64,000 bases of DNA from Gammaproteobacteria bacterium (lineage in GTDB: Bacteria > Pseudomonadota > Gammaproteobacteria > Pseudomonadales > Pseudohongiellaceae), in the NCBI GenBank assembly GCA_024639905.1, contig JAHEGE010000005.1, positions 62,001 through 126,000 of the forward strand, written 5' to 3'. The notes below the pieces were generated by a model, which was not told the origin of the DNA, searched no databases, and saw nothing but the letters and a program-made list of their open reading frames with translations. Both the position numbers and the translations under genes were made by a program. Below, in pieces: positions 27,514 to 35,709 of the stretch; positions within the stretch are counted from its first letter, which is position 1, and every line of letters begins with the position of its first letter.

Positions 27514-28177
27514 GATTCGCCACGCTGCCGGCAAGCCTGCCGACACTGTAAAGGCCAATGGACACCGCCGGGCCGATAAATACGGCGAAGATGAGTGTGC
27601 CAAGGCCCGCAACGCCACCCAGCGACCAGCCGACAGCAACCACAGTGAGCTCGATACTCATTCGCACCACTGCAATGGGAAGATTTGTGGCCCGCTGCAA
27701 CCCCTTCATTACCCCGTCGCGAGGCCCTGCGCCGAGGTTAGCGACGAGATAGATGCCACTCCCTAAACCAACGACGAGCACACCGAAGAAGGTCTGAAGA
27801 ATGCCCGCAACCAGCGTGGACGCTGTCGGCAAATAAGGCAGCGACAGCTCCAATACCGTCGAAATAATCAGGATGTTGAGCAGCGTACCCAGACCTGGCA
27901 TTTGCCGCAGCGGTATCCACAACAACAAAACGCCAATGCCTATAAAAAATGTCGACACACCGATACTAAGCCCACTGACATTGGCGACGCCCTGCGAGAA
28001 GACCGTCCAAGGACTGACGCCTACGCCGGCGTTGATGAGCAGCGCCTCGCCGAGCCCAAACAACACGAGGCCCATGCAAAGCAAGGTAAACGTGGCGAGC
28101 GGCGGCTTAAAATTAAGTGGTCGCAGCGAGCTCCAGCTCGCAACAGGCACTGATTTCACACGCAGTATTTCAAGCAT
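27506..28177 (-). CDS. YczE/YyaS/YitT-type membrane protein
   Basis: A 223-residue protein with five or six membrane helices. GEALLINAGVGVSPWTVFSQGV near residue 45 and the repeat-like NLGAGPRDGVMKGLQ near residue 155 are typical of the YczE family. No transport substrate or reaction is firmly known for these proteins. The stop overlaps the tadA start by 8 bases, suggesting coupled translation, and purU follows upstream at 33 bases distance. Confidence 0.82.
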   Translation of the reverse strand: MLEILRVKSVPVASWSSLRPLNFKPPLATFTLLCMGLVLFGLGEALLINAGVGVSPWTVFSQGVANVSGLSIGVSTFFIGIGVLLLWIPLRQMPGLGTLLNILIISTVLELSLPYLPTASTLVAGILQTFFGVLVVGLGSGIYLVANLGAGPRDGVMKGLQRATNLPIAVVRMSIELTVVAVGWSLGGVAGLGTLIFAVFIGPAVSIGLYSVGRLAGSVANHD

Positions 28178-28209
28178 GGAGACTACTCTTGATGAAAGCG
28201 ACCAGGGCC

Positions 28210-29043
28210 CTATTCGAAGACAACGGTGCGGCCACTAAAGACAACAGTCTTATGCTCCAAGACTTTCTTTAACGCCTGCGCGAACACCTTCTTTTCGGTA
28301 TCCCTGCCGATTTGCTTGAGCTTCTCAACCGAATAGCCAGAACGAATACGCGACACGTCCTGCTCGATTATCGGCCCCTGGTCTAGCTCAGGAATGACGA
28401 AATGCGAGGTCGCGCCCATCAGCTTCACACCACGCTCATAGGCCATCTCATAAGGCTTGGCGCCAACGAAAGACGGCAGGAAAGAATGATGGATGTTAAT
28501 GATCGGACAGGCCGCACGGTCGATAAACTCTTCACTAAGAATTTTCATATAGCGCGCAAGCCCGATGAAATCCGGATTGTGTTTCGCGATTATTTCTAAT
28601 TGCTGGGCCTCGAAATCTGGGTTGTCCTTAGTGGGAACAAAGTAGAACGGCACGCCGACTCTCGCGGCGATGGCGCTATGGTCGACATTGCCAATGATGA
28701 AACTGACCTGCGCGTCGACGAGGTCACCGAGCTCGATCTTGTTAAGCACTTCCAGCAGCGCATGCGGCTCGCGCGACACGAAGAGACCTAGCGACTGCGG
28801 TCGATTAAAGAAATGAATATCGAGCTCACCGCCGACACTGACCGGCAGCGCGCAAAAATCGGCCGCGAAGGCGTCGGAGTCTTGCCACGCGCCATTGTCT
28901 TCCCATTCGATGCGGATAAAAAAACGGTCTTGTTCCACATGCTGTTCCAGCGCCAAGATATTGCAGCGATGCTCGGCGAGAAACGCCGACAGCTCGGCGA
29001 CGATTCCCGGCCGGTCAGGACAATGAAAGGTAAAGCAGATCAT
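28210..29043 (-). CDS. purU: Formyltetrahydrofolate deformylase PurU
   Basis: A 277-residue enzyme that hydrolyses 10-formyl-THF to THF and formate; in E. coli this supplies formate to PurT and balances the one-carbon pool. An N-terminal ACT domain (FHCPDRPGIVAELSAFLAEH) and a C-terminal formyltransferase domain with NIHHSFLPSFVGAKPY and the Asp-containing LDQGPIIEQDV are seen. It is not next to the other pur genes here but about 2 kb upstream of them. Confidence 0.96.
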   Translation of the reverse strand: MICFTFHCPDRPGIVAELSAFLAEHRCNILALEQHVEQDRFFIRIEWEDNGAWQDSDAFAADFCALPVSVGGELDIHFFNRPQSLGLFVSREPHALLEVLNKIELGDLVDAQVSFIIGNVDHSAIAARVGVPFYFVPTKDNPDFEAQQLEIIAKHNPDFIGLARYMKILSEEFIDRAACPIINIHHSFLPSFVGAKPYEMAYERGVKLMGATSHFVIPELDQGPIIEQDVSRIRSGYSVEKLKQIGRDTEKKVFAQALKKVLEHKTVVFSGRTVVFE

Positions 29044-29172
29044 GCGGTTTCTCGCTGGTGATTCGCAGGCGGACAGAAGCGCCGCACTGGTAAAGGCGGC
29101 ATTCTAGCAGCGCCGAGGCCGAGTTGACCATTTCACGCTGCCGAGCGAGCCGCTCAATGAGTCTGCGAGCGA

Positions 29173-29586
29173 CTAACGCACCCAGAGCTGTAATAGGCTT
29201 CGGCGCAGGAAAAAGCACGCGAGCGCCAACAGACCAGCGGCGCTGTTCATTGGAGCAAGCAGTTCCACTATCCAGCGCAGCGCGATAGCGGCGCCGCCAT
29301 CAGCTGCAATACCACTGACATCGACGAGACTCATGGTTGGCAATAGAGCCGCTGCAAACACCAAGCTTCGAAGCACCGGACTGAATCCGAGAACTCCGCA
29401 GAAGAGCAATAACGCCGCTAGCCCAAACCATTGCAGCCGCCGCGTCGCCTGTGACTGCCGATCTAGCGCTTCTCGCACGCGTGCAACAAAGGCTTCATTC
29501 TCCGCAACCGGCGCCGCGCATTCAAACAGGGCTGCTATGCTCGGATCGCGCTGTTCTCCCTCTTCCTTACCCGTGTTATTTATCAT
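29173..29586 (-). CDS. Small membrane protein coupled to an ECF sigma factor, putative anti-sigma factor
   Basis: About 137 residues from ATG 29586, which overlaps the sigma-factor stop by 11 bases. The first 60 or so residues are soluble, followed by two or three hydrophobic segments (about 53-75, 80-95, 110-128). The layout of a cytoplasmic N-terminal part plus membrane helices and the coupled position suggest an anti-sigma factor. The HxxxCxxC zinc motif of many anti-sigma factors is absent, so the assignment rests on position only. Confidence 0.6.
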   Translation of the reverse strand: MINNTGKEEGEQRDPSIAALFECAAPVAENEAFVARVREALDRQSQATRRLQWFGLAALLLFCGVLGFSPVLRSLVFAAALLPTMSLVDVSGIAADGGAAIALRWIVELLAPMNSAAGLLALACFFLRRSLLQLWVR

Positions 29587-30184
29587 CACCGTCCTTCCTC
29601 GGTTCTGCCGACGGCGAGAGCCTCGCATAATCTGCAAGGCCCCGCCGCAGCTTCTGTGTGCCACGCGTGATATGAGATTTCACCGTGCCCAGTGGCATCT
29701 GTGTCGTTTCCGCGATCTCCCCGTGGCTCAAGCCGTCCTGATACGACAGCACGATACAAAGGCGCTCGGGGCCAGACAGCTGCGCAAGACAACGATCGAT
29801 GTCCATTGCGGCCCCGGGATGCTCTGCGCGAGCAGATTCACTTCCTTCTAATTCCGATGTCGTTCCCGCAAGCGGTTCGCGCTTCCGCTTCTCTGCGATC
29901 CACAACCGTACCGCAATACTGCGCAGCCAGCCGGCGAAGGCGCCTGCGGCGCGCAGGCTCCCGATTCGAGACCAAAAAGCCTGCTGGGCAACATCATCAG
30001 CGGCAGCAGGACTGTCGCACAGCCGCAGCAGCATCGCTCGCAGGGGTCCCTGACGCCTTAGCAGCAACTCATCGAAAGCGCCTCGATCACCCGCCTGGGC
30101 GAGGCGGACAAGTATCGCTTCAGCCGTGCTGCTGTGTGCTGCGCCTAGGCCGTCGCTATTGCTGCGGTCCTGTGGGTTATTCAT
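29576..30184 (-). CDS. ECF-type RNA polymerase sigma factor
   Basis: A 202-residue sigma-70-family protein with region 2 (AGDRGAFDELLLRRQGPLRAMLLRLCDSP shortened; ends DDVAQQAFW) and region 4 (LSGPERLCIVLSYQDGLS-like, then GEIAETTQMPLGTVKSHI). Regions 1 and 3 are lacking, as in ECF factors. Promoter targets are not visible. It sits between two small membrane-protein genes in one apparent unit; stimulus unknown. Confidence 0.9.
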   Translation of the reverse strand: MNNPQDRSNSDGLGAAHSSTAEAILVRLAQAGDRGAFDELLLRRQGPLRAMLLRLCDSPAAADDVAQQAFWSRIGSLRAAGAFAGWLRSIAVRLWIAEKRKREPLAGTTSELEGSESARAEHPGAAMDIDRCLAQLSGPERLCIVLSYQDGLSHGEIAETTQMPLGTVKSHITRGTQKLRRGLADYARLSPSAEPRKDGDDK

Positions 30185-30194
30185 TGCGCCGGCT

Positions 30195-30584
30195 CTAGCC
30201 GCGACGCTCTAGCACGCTCATGATCCAACTGGCGACGAGTGCGCCCATGCCTATACAACCCGCGAGCAGCGCCGCACCGAGTATAGGATAGAGCGCCTCA
30301 GCATTGATGCGAGACACGAAATACCCAAGCACCGCGAGTCCTATCGCGACGGGGATAAGCCACAGCCCGGCGACGAGAAAATCCCTGTCGGGGCGGCTGC
30401 GTACGCCCTCGACAAGCGACTGCACGAATGCCAACAGCTTCTCGTCTGCATTCGGCTGCGACTCCAACAGCTGGCGCAATGTCTTATGTGCCTCTTCCCG
30501 TTTGCGAATGCCGTCCCATATGCCGCCGATAACCGCGGCGGCGATAAACAACCAAAACCCTAATGCTGCTACTCCTGCACCCAT
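30195..30584 (-). CDS. Small membrane protein upstream of the ECF sigma gene (DUF6249-like)
   Basis: A 129-residue protein with an N-terminal helix (about 5-23), a soluble stretch with a helical KREEAHKTLRQLLESQP segment, and two C-terminal helices (about 73-90 and 98-122). The layout resembles small proteins (DUF6249) often encoded beside sigma factors. It starts the unit that continues into the sigma gene after 10 bases. Function unknown. Confidence 0.65.
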   Translation of the reverse strand: MGAGVAALGFWLFIAAAVIGGIWDGIRKREEAHKTLRQLLESQPNADEKLLAFVQSLVEGVRSRPDRDFLVAGLWLIPVAIGLAVLGYFVSRINAEALYPILGAALLAGCIGMGALVASWIMSVLERRG

Positions 30585-30697
30585 GTTTTCTCTCCTATTC
30601 CGTTACAAACCATCGAATAAATGCGACGTCTTTTTTGTCTTGCTACCGACTAAGAGGCTTGAAGAGGCAAAGTGGATGCAGGGGCTTCAAAAAAAAC

Positions 30698-32257
30698 CTA
30701 GGGCCTTGGCGTGCGTGATTTCGGTCCGAGCTGGGTAGCCGTGAGGCTATAGGCATCTTCCACCCAGTCACACAGCAGCGGCCGCGTGTCACGCGGGTCG
30801 ATCACCTCCTCTATGCCGAAGGCCTCTGCGGTGCGCAGTGGCGAGCGATATTGCTCTAACATTCCCTCGAGCTCACGGCGCCGCGCGTCGGGGTCTGCAG
30901 CAGCCTCGATATCCCGCTTATAGGCGGCCTGCACGCCGCCCTCTATCGGCAGCGAACCCCAATCTGCCGACGGCCAGGCGTAGCGCAAATTCAGCCTATC
31001 GGCATTGCCGTGACCGGCGCCGGCGACTCCGTAGCAGCGTCGAATAATCACCGACACCCACGGCACGGAGGCCTGCAGGCAGGCCATTAACGCGCGGCTG
31101 CCCAAGCGCACGGTGCCCTCTTCCTCGGCCTGAGTACCAATGAGGAATCCAGGATTGTCGACGAGATTGATTACCGGCAGATGGAAGGTGTCGCAGAGGT
31201 CAACGAAGCGCATCATCTTTTCCGACGCCTGCGCGTCGACTGCGCCACCGTGATGCTTCGTGTCGTTTGCCATCACGCCGACCGGATAGCCATTCAGGCG
31301 CGCAAGACCAATGACTAGCGAGCGCCCGTAGCCTGCATTAATCTCGAAGAATGACTCTCGATCGACGACACCATGGATGACCTCTCGCACCTCGTACATC
31401 TGACGACGGTCGCGAGGGATGACGCTTAAAAGCGCTTCGTCTTTGCGCGCGGTGGGATCTGCACAAGCGATACGCGGGGGTTGCTGCCACACATTTTGCG
31501 GCAAATAGCTCAAGAATCGCGCGATCTGCTCGAACGCCTGCTCCTCAGTCTCAACCTCGTTATCGACTGCCCCGCTGCCGTGGGCATGAATCTGCGAACC
31601 ACCGAGCGCATTTTTCTCGACCGGCTTGCCGAAGCCGCGCTCCACCACCGGTGGTCCCGCTACGAACAGCTGGCTCGTGCCTTTAATCATCAGCGAGAAA
31701 TGCGAGATCGTGGTGCGCACCGCGCCCAAGCCTGCCACTGAGCCCATGCAGGCACACACCACGGGCACATGGCCGAGCAAGCGCATCGTTGTTTCTATGC
31801 CCTTGAGAGCCGGCACATAGGAGTGACCCACCATCTCCAGGGTCTTCACGCTGCCGCCTCCGCCGCTACCATCGATCAGCCGCACGAGCGGCAGGCGCAT
31901 CTCGAGGGCATAGCGCTCGCCGTAGCCGCTCTTATCACCCACCTTGGCATCGGCTGCGCCACCGCGCACCGTAAAATCGTCGCCGCCGAGTACGACCTTG
32001 CGGCCGTTAATACGCGCCGTGCCGAGAACGAAGTTGGACGGCGTAAAGTCTTGCATCACTCCCTCAGCGTCATACTCTGCCTTGCCGGCAAGGGCGCCGA
32101 TCTCGTGAAAGCTGTCAGCATCAGCAAGCGCGGCGACGCGTTCGCGCACCGTCATCCGCCCATTGTCGTGCTGCCTTTGAACGCGCTCCTCACCACCCAT
32201 TTTGTGTGCGAGGGCCTCGCGGCGGCGCAGCTCGTCTATCTCTTTCTGCCAGCTCAT
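30698..32257 (-). CDS. Acyl-CoA carboxylase, carboxyltransferase beta subunit (no alpha subunit nearby)
   Basis: A 519-residue biotin-dependent carboxyltransferase. The N-terminal half has RQHDNGRMTVRERV and the oxyanion region CMGSVAGLGAVRTTISHF; the C-terminal half has LVDNPGFLIGTQAEEEG and ends with IDPRDTRP. This is the size of propionyl-, methylcrotonyl- or geranyl-CoA carboxylase beta subunits; which acyl-CoA is used cannot be told. No biotin carboxylase/biotin carrier gene lies in the window, so an alpha subunit must come from elsewhere. It is the last gene of a tight four-gene run, 1 base after the methyltransferase gene. Confidence 0.85.
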   Translation of the reverse strand: MSWQKEIDELRRREALAHKMGGEERVQRQHDNGRMTVRERVAALADADSFHEIGALAGKAEYDAEGVMQDFTPSNFVLGTARINGRKVVLGGDDFTVRGGAADAKVGDKSGYGERYALEMRLPLVRLIDGSGGGGSVKTLEMVGHSYVPALKGIETTMRLLGHVPVVCACMGSVAGLGAVRTTISHFSLMIKGTSQLFVAGPPVVERGFGKPVEKNALGGSQIHAHGSGAVDNEVETEEQAFEQIARFLSYLPQNVWQQPPRIACADPTARKDEALLSVIPRDRRQMYEVREVIHGVVDRESFFEINAGYGRSLVIGLARLNGYPVGVMANDTKHHGGAVDAQASEKMMRFVDLCDTFHLPVINLVDNPGFLIGTQAEEEGTVRLGSRALMACLQASVPWVSVIIRRCYGVAGAGHGNADRLNLRYAWPSADWGSLPIEGGVQAAYKRDIEAAADPDARRRELEGMLEQYRSPLRTAEAFGIEEVIDPRDTRPLLCDWVEDAYSLTATQLGPKSRTPRP

Positions 32258-32258
32258 C

Positions 32259-33089
32259 TTAGATCCAACGCCTCACCTTTCTTTTAAATTCGGTGTACTG
32301 TTCACCGTAAACTTCGAGCATCATCGCCTCTTCTAGCAACACGAAGCGTGTGCGAATAACCCAGAAAAAGGCGATGAAGACGGCAATGCCGAGGGCACTG
32401 TTCACCAGCAGCGAGACACCAAAGAGGACCGCGAACATGCCGAGGTACATCGGATTTCGGGTAAATCGATAGGCCCCATCGACAACGAGGGTCGTCGATT
32501 CACTGAACGGCACGATGCCTGTTTTCGCCTTAGAAAAAAGCCGTGCCGCCGACACGGTCAGCGCGAGTCCGGCTAGTAGCAATAACGCCCCGAGGATTGA
32601 TGCCAACAGATCCGGCAGCAGGGGCAGGCTCACTGCCCTGTCGCCGAGCAGTAGCGCGACCAGGCCTAAGACGAGATAGTGTGGAGGATAGAGCTTTTTA
32701 ACTGGCAAATTGGTCAGCGCGACGAGAACCACCACGCTATCTAATACCAGCACCGGTGCGACCGTCGCTACGAAGGCTTCGCCCCACACCAGCAGCATAG
32801 TGATGAACAGCGTCTTGCTGACCGCGGCGATGGTCAAAAACGGCAACCGTAGTGCCGACGACCGCGCACCGATGATCATGAGCACACCGGTGAGGCCAAT
32901 AAGCCCCGCCCAGCCACGCATCATTAACTCACCCAGTGGCTCACTCGCCTGCGCGCCGAACATCGCTAATTGCAGCGGCCCTGGGAACAAATAGCCCAGC
33001 CCCACCAGCGCGGTTGGCACGCCCATTAGCCACATAAAGCCAACTAGCATTTTTTCTTTTTTGTCAGCCACTTCCGTCTCCATGCTCAT
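32259..33089 (-). CDS. Membrane protein fused to an isoprenylcysteine-type methyltransferase domain
   Basis: A 276-residue protein. The C-terminal half is an ICMT/PEMT-type membrane methyltransferase: GAYRFTRNPMYLGM around residue 205 and the EE...YGEQYTEFKRKVRRWI end bind SAM in this superfamily. The N-terminal 130 residues hold about four more helices (GYLFPGPLQLAMFG), a region unlike ordinary ICMT proteins. The methyl acceptor is unknown; a lipid or isoprenoid acid is a guess. It starts 8 bases after DUF2855. Confidence 0.78.
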   Translation of the reverse strand: MSMETEVADKKEKMLVGFMWLMGVPTALVGLGYLFPGPLQLAMFGAQASEPLGELMMRGWAGLIGLTGVLMIIGARSSALRLPFLTIAAVSKTLFITMLLVWGEAFVATVAPVLVLDSVVVLVALTNLPVKKLYPPHYLVLGLVALLLGDRAVSLPLLPDLLASILGALLLLAGLALTVSAARLFSKAKTGIVPFSESTTLVVDGAYRFTRNPMYLGMFAVLFGVSLLVNSALGIAVFIAFFWVIRTRFVLLEEAMMLEVYGEQYTEFKRKVRRWI

Positions 33090-33097
33090 CCTTATTA

Positions 33098-34207
33098 TTA
33101 CTTAAGTTCAACAACATACCCCGACGAAGGAGGCAGGCTGCCTTCGACAAACTGCGGATAGAGCGCTGCCAGCGCGTCGATCCCGTCTAAGGTTTCGACG
33201 CTCATCCAACCGAACGTGGCCTCAACGGCGGCAGCAAGATAGGCGCTCGAATCGCGTTCGAACTCGCCCGGTGCCAGCGTCTTCATGCGCTCCAGAATGT
33301 ACGTCGGGGCGAAGAACATCTCTTGCGATTTGAGCGGCGCAACCGGCTCGGTTTGCGTCTTCGCCTCTTCGTCCCAGTGCGTTAGCCCGACGCCGATATA
33401 ATGCTGCAACTGCTCGCCAAGGCGCGCCTGCAACGCGCGTCGGACATTCGGATTGCCAGCCATGTCCACCACCACAGAAGCGCGCTGCTCGATACTGTCG
33501 GCCACTTGCGGATAGGCAACGACCGACTGATAAAGCCCCGTGCCTTCGACAAAGCTGCGATTGGACTGCGCGGTAAGACCGACAACCGTTGGCGCGGCCT
33601 CATCGCGCGCGAGCGCTACGGCGACGCCGAGGCTCGTCTTCGAAGAGGCACTTACGATGATGACCTGCTCCGCCCCAAACCAGTCACTTTGCTTGAGATG
33701 ATCCCAAATGCAGTAGGAGGTCAGGTGTAGCGGCGACAGAAGCATTCGGGGGATGTCACCGGCGCGCTCGTCGATGCTCGTGGGCACCCGCTGATAGCGG
33801 TTGTAGAGCGGTGGTAGTGCTTGCCTGTGCGCAACGCCGTCGACGAAGGCGTGAGGCTTAACATTCACTGGCTGCATCACTACCGTCTCCGCCGGCGGGA
33901 AGTAGCCATAGACTCGCTCGCCTACCGGCAACTCTTCGCACTGCGACTCGACGACATCGGCAAAACCCCAGACGGGAATAATGCCCCAGCCCTCATCAAT
34001 ACTCCCAGCACCAGCGACCGGAAAAAACTGCCAATATCCGAGACGGTCGCCTGCAGCGCCGTACGTGATATTGTTCGCAGTGAACGCGAAATGGTCGATC
34101 CTTAAACGCACATCGCCGCTGCTCAACGGCTTCTGCGCCTGCTCCACAACGCGGTATTCACCTAGCGTCTGCCTTCTTACTTGTAACTCTTTCGTCATGT
34201 CTTTCAC
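33098..34207 (-). CDS. DUF2855 family protein (medium-chain-reductase-like)
   Basis: A 369-residue soluble protein. The N-terminus resembles the GroES-like fold of medium-chain reductases (GDVRLRIDHFAFTANNITYG), and the middle has a nucleotide-binding-like segment (VIIVSASSKTSLGVAVALA). The zinc-binding residues of alcohol dehydrogenases are not seen. DUF2855 proteins have no confirmed reaction; an NAD(P)H-dependent reductase or thioester-handling role is inference. It is 8 bases from the methyltransferase gene and 19 bases from the monooxygenase-like gene. Confidence 0.82.
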   Translation of the reverse strand: MKDMTKELQVRRQTLGEYRVVEQAQKPLSSGDVRLRIDHFAFTANNITYGAAGDRLGYWQFFPVAGAGSIDEGWGIIPVWGFADVVESQCEELPVGERVYGYFPPAETVVMQPVNVKPHAFVDGVAHRQALPPLYNRYQRVPTSIDERAGDIPRMLLSPLHLTSYCIWDHLKQSDWFGAEQVIIVSASSKTSLGVAVALARDEAAPTVVGLTAQSNRSFVEGTGLYQSVVAYPQVADSIEQRASVVVDMAGNPNVRRALQARLGEQLQHYIGVGLTHWDEEAKTQTEPVAPLKSQEMFFAPTYILERMKTLAPGEFERDSSAYLAAAVEATFGWMSVETLDGIDALAALYPQFVEGSLPPSSGYVVELK

Positions 34208-34226
34208 CTCTAAAAATAACGCCGCG

Positions 34227-35621
34227 CTAACTCAGCGTAGCAAGCAATTTCTGTAAATTTTTCGCTGCCAACGGCACGCCCTGTTGAATGCGCTGCACTA
34301 TCGCCATTCTGTCTGTCTGCTCGCCACTCAGGTTTCTTAACAGCTTGCTCGGGCCATCCAGTCGATTCGCTGCAATCCACTCTCTTAACGCAGGCTCTTT
34401 ATTCCATTCGAACTGGTTCTGCAGAGAGACTGCGGTAAAGCGCAGGAAATCTTCGACCGCGTTCGGCAGCGGCACCGGCGCGCAGAGACGATTCTTGTCG
34501 GTATCGTCGCTGTAGTTGAGTTCAACATGCGCAATAAATGCTGCGCTAAATACCGGCTGATACGGTCGCACCATCTGCGGAGTGACGGTGTTACCGGTAA
34601 AAATAGGCTTAGTCGTAATATTCCTCAATGCGCTTGCAGAGCAGTCTACGTGCAGAGTCTGTGCAGTCGTTGGGATTTCACCGTGATCGAGTACGATCTT
34701 GTCTGCCTCGATAGCACGCACATGGCCCAGTCGGACGACATGACGTATTTTTTGTAACTGAGCGATTTCTGGCTTCGAGATCGTCGCAGCATGGAACATG
34801 GTCGGCCGCACCGCGGGATCGATGCGCAGGAAATACCCAGTCGCCTCGAGACGATCGAACAGGTCGTCGATTGACTCCGCCCGTGCAAGGCTTTCCATTT
34901 GATTGGCATACGACCCCATGGTGTCGAGAAAAAACTCGTCGGTGACCTGTGTATTGCGACGATCCAGCAGCCAGGCATCGCGCGACACAATCCAGGTTAT
35001 CGCGTCAGGATTAACGCCACGCCCAAGCAGCCACAGGCACGCATCTATGCCAGTCTTGCCGGCGCCAATGACGACAAAACCTTCTGGCGGTTCAGTTACT
35101 CGTGGCAAATCGTTTAGCGGCATGAAGCGCACGCCTTCGGCCACAGCAAAATTCGGCGTGTGGGTAGAAGGCACTTCTGTATTCAGGTGCGTACAGTCGA
35201 TGAGCTTTTTAGTGGCCTTGACGTGAAATTGCTCGCCAGAAAGCTGTGAGACGACGCGTCCTTCTCCCCGATAGTCACACGAGGGGAAATAGCGCACGCG
35301 ACCACTGGGCAGGAACTGATGGCGCATCACTTCATCGAAATAAGCGCTCACCTGAGCGCCGCTGGCAAGCTCGCCGAGGCCATCGTTAAGGCCGCCCCAC
35401 TCTTGGCGCCCTCCGCTAAGCTCTTTGGAGCTCACACCGTAAAAGGCGGCGGGCTGATGCAGTTCGACGAAGGGATAGGCAACATTCCAATGTCCACCCG
35501 GTTTTGCGTAGCGGTCGATAATAAGAACGCTCGCCTCGGATTCGGTAACCAAGACGTCGGCGAAGGCCATGCCAACCGCCCCGCTACCGATAACAACATA
35601 GTCAGCACTGAGTTCTTGCAA
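34227..35621 (-). CDS. FAD/NAD(P)-binding monooxygenase-like oxidoreductase
   Basis: A 464-residue flavoprotein with two Rossmann sites: IGSGAVG at residues 11-17 for FAD and VVIGAGKTGIDACLWLL near 184 for NAD(P)H. GGHWNVAYPFVELHQPA resembles the FAD-contact region of class B monooxygenases. The FxGxxxHxxx(W/Y) fingerprint of Baeyer-Villiger and FMO enzymes is not found, so the chemistry may differ. It opens the run that leads to DUF2855, the methyltransferase and the carboxyltransferase. Confidence 0.75.
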   Translation of the reverse strand: MQELSADYVVIGSGAVGMAFADVLVTESEASVLIIDRYAKPGGHWNVAYPFVELHQPAAFYGVSSKELSGGRQEWGGLNDGLGELASGAQVSAYFDEVMRHQFLPSGRVRYFPSCDYRGEGRVVSQLSGEQFHVKATKKLIDCTHLNTEVPSTHTPNFAVAEGVRFMPLNDLPRVTEPPEGFVVIGAGKTGIDACLWLLGRGVNPDAITWIVSRDAWLLDRRNTQVTDEFFLDTMGSYANQMESLARAESIDDLFDRLEATGYFLRIDPAVRPTMFHAATISKPEIAQLQKIRHVVRLGHVRAIEADKIVLDHGEIPTTAQTLHVDCSASALRNITTKPIFTGNTVTPQMVRPYQPVFSAAFIAHVELNYSDDTDKNRLCAPVPLPNAVEDFLRFTAVSLQNQFEWNKEPALREWIAANRLDGPSKLLRNLSGEQTDRMAIVQRIQQGVPLAAKNLQKLLATLS

Positions 35622-35709
35622 CGATCCCCCTCCCCTTGAGTCGTTCGCGCTTTCGATCGAGCACGAATAGTGTGGGTAAAGGTCGCATTAACCCTCGCTG
35701 CAAGCAAGG

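Noticed and set aside
34227..35621. Baeyer-Villiger monooxygenase assignment
   Set aside because: Two Rossmann motifs are present but the FxGxxxHxxx(W/Y) fingerprint was not found, so only a general oxidoreductase is supported.
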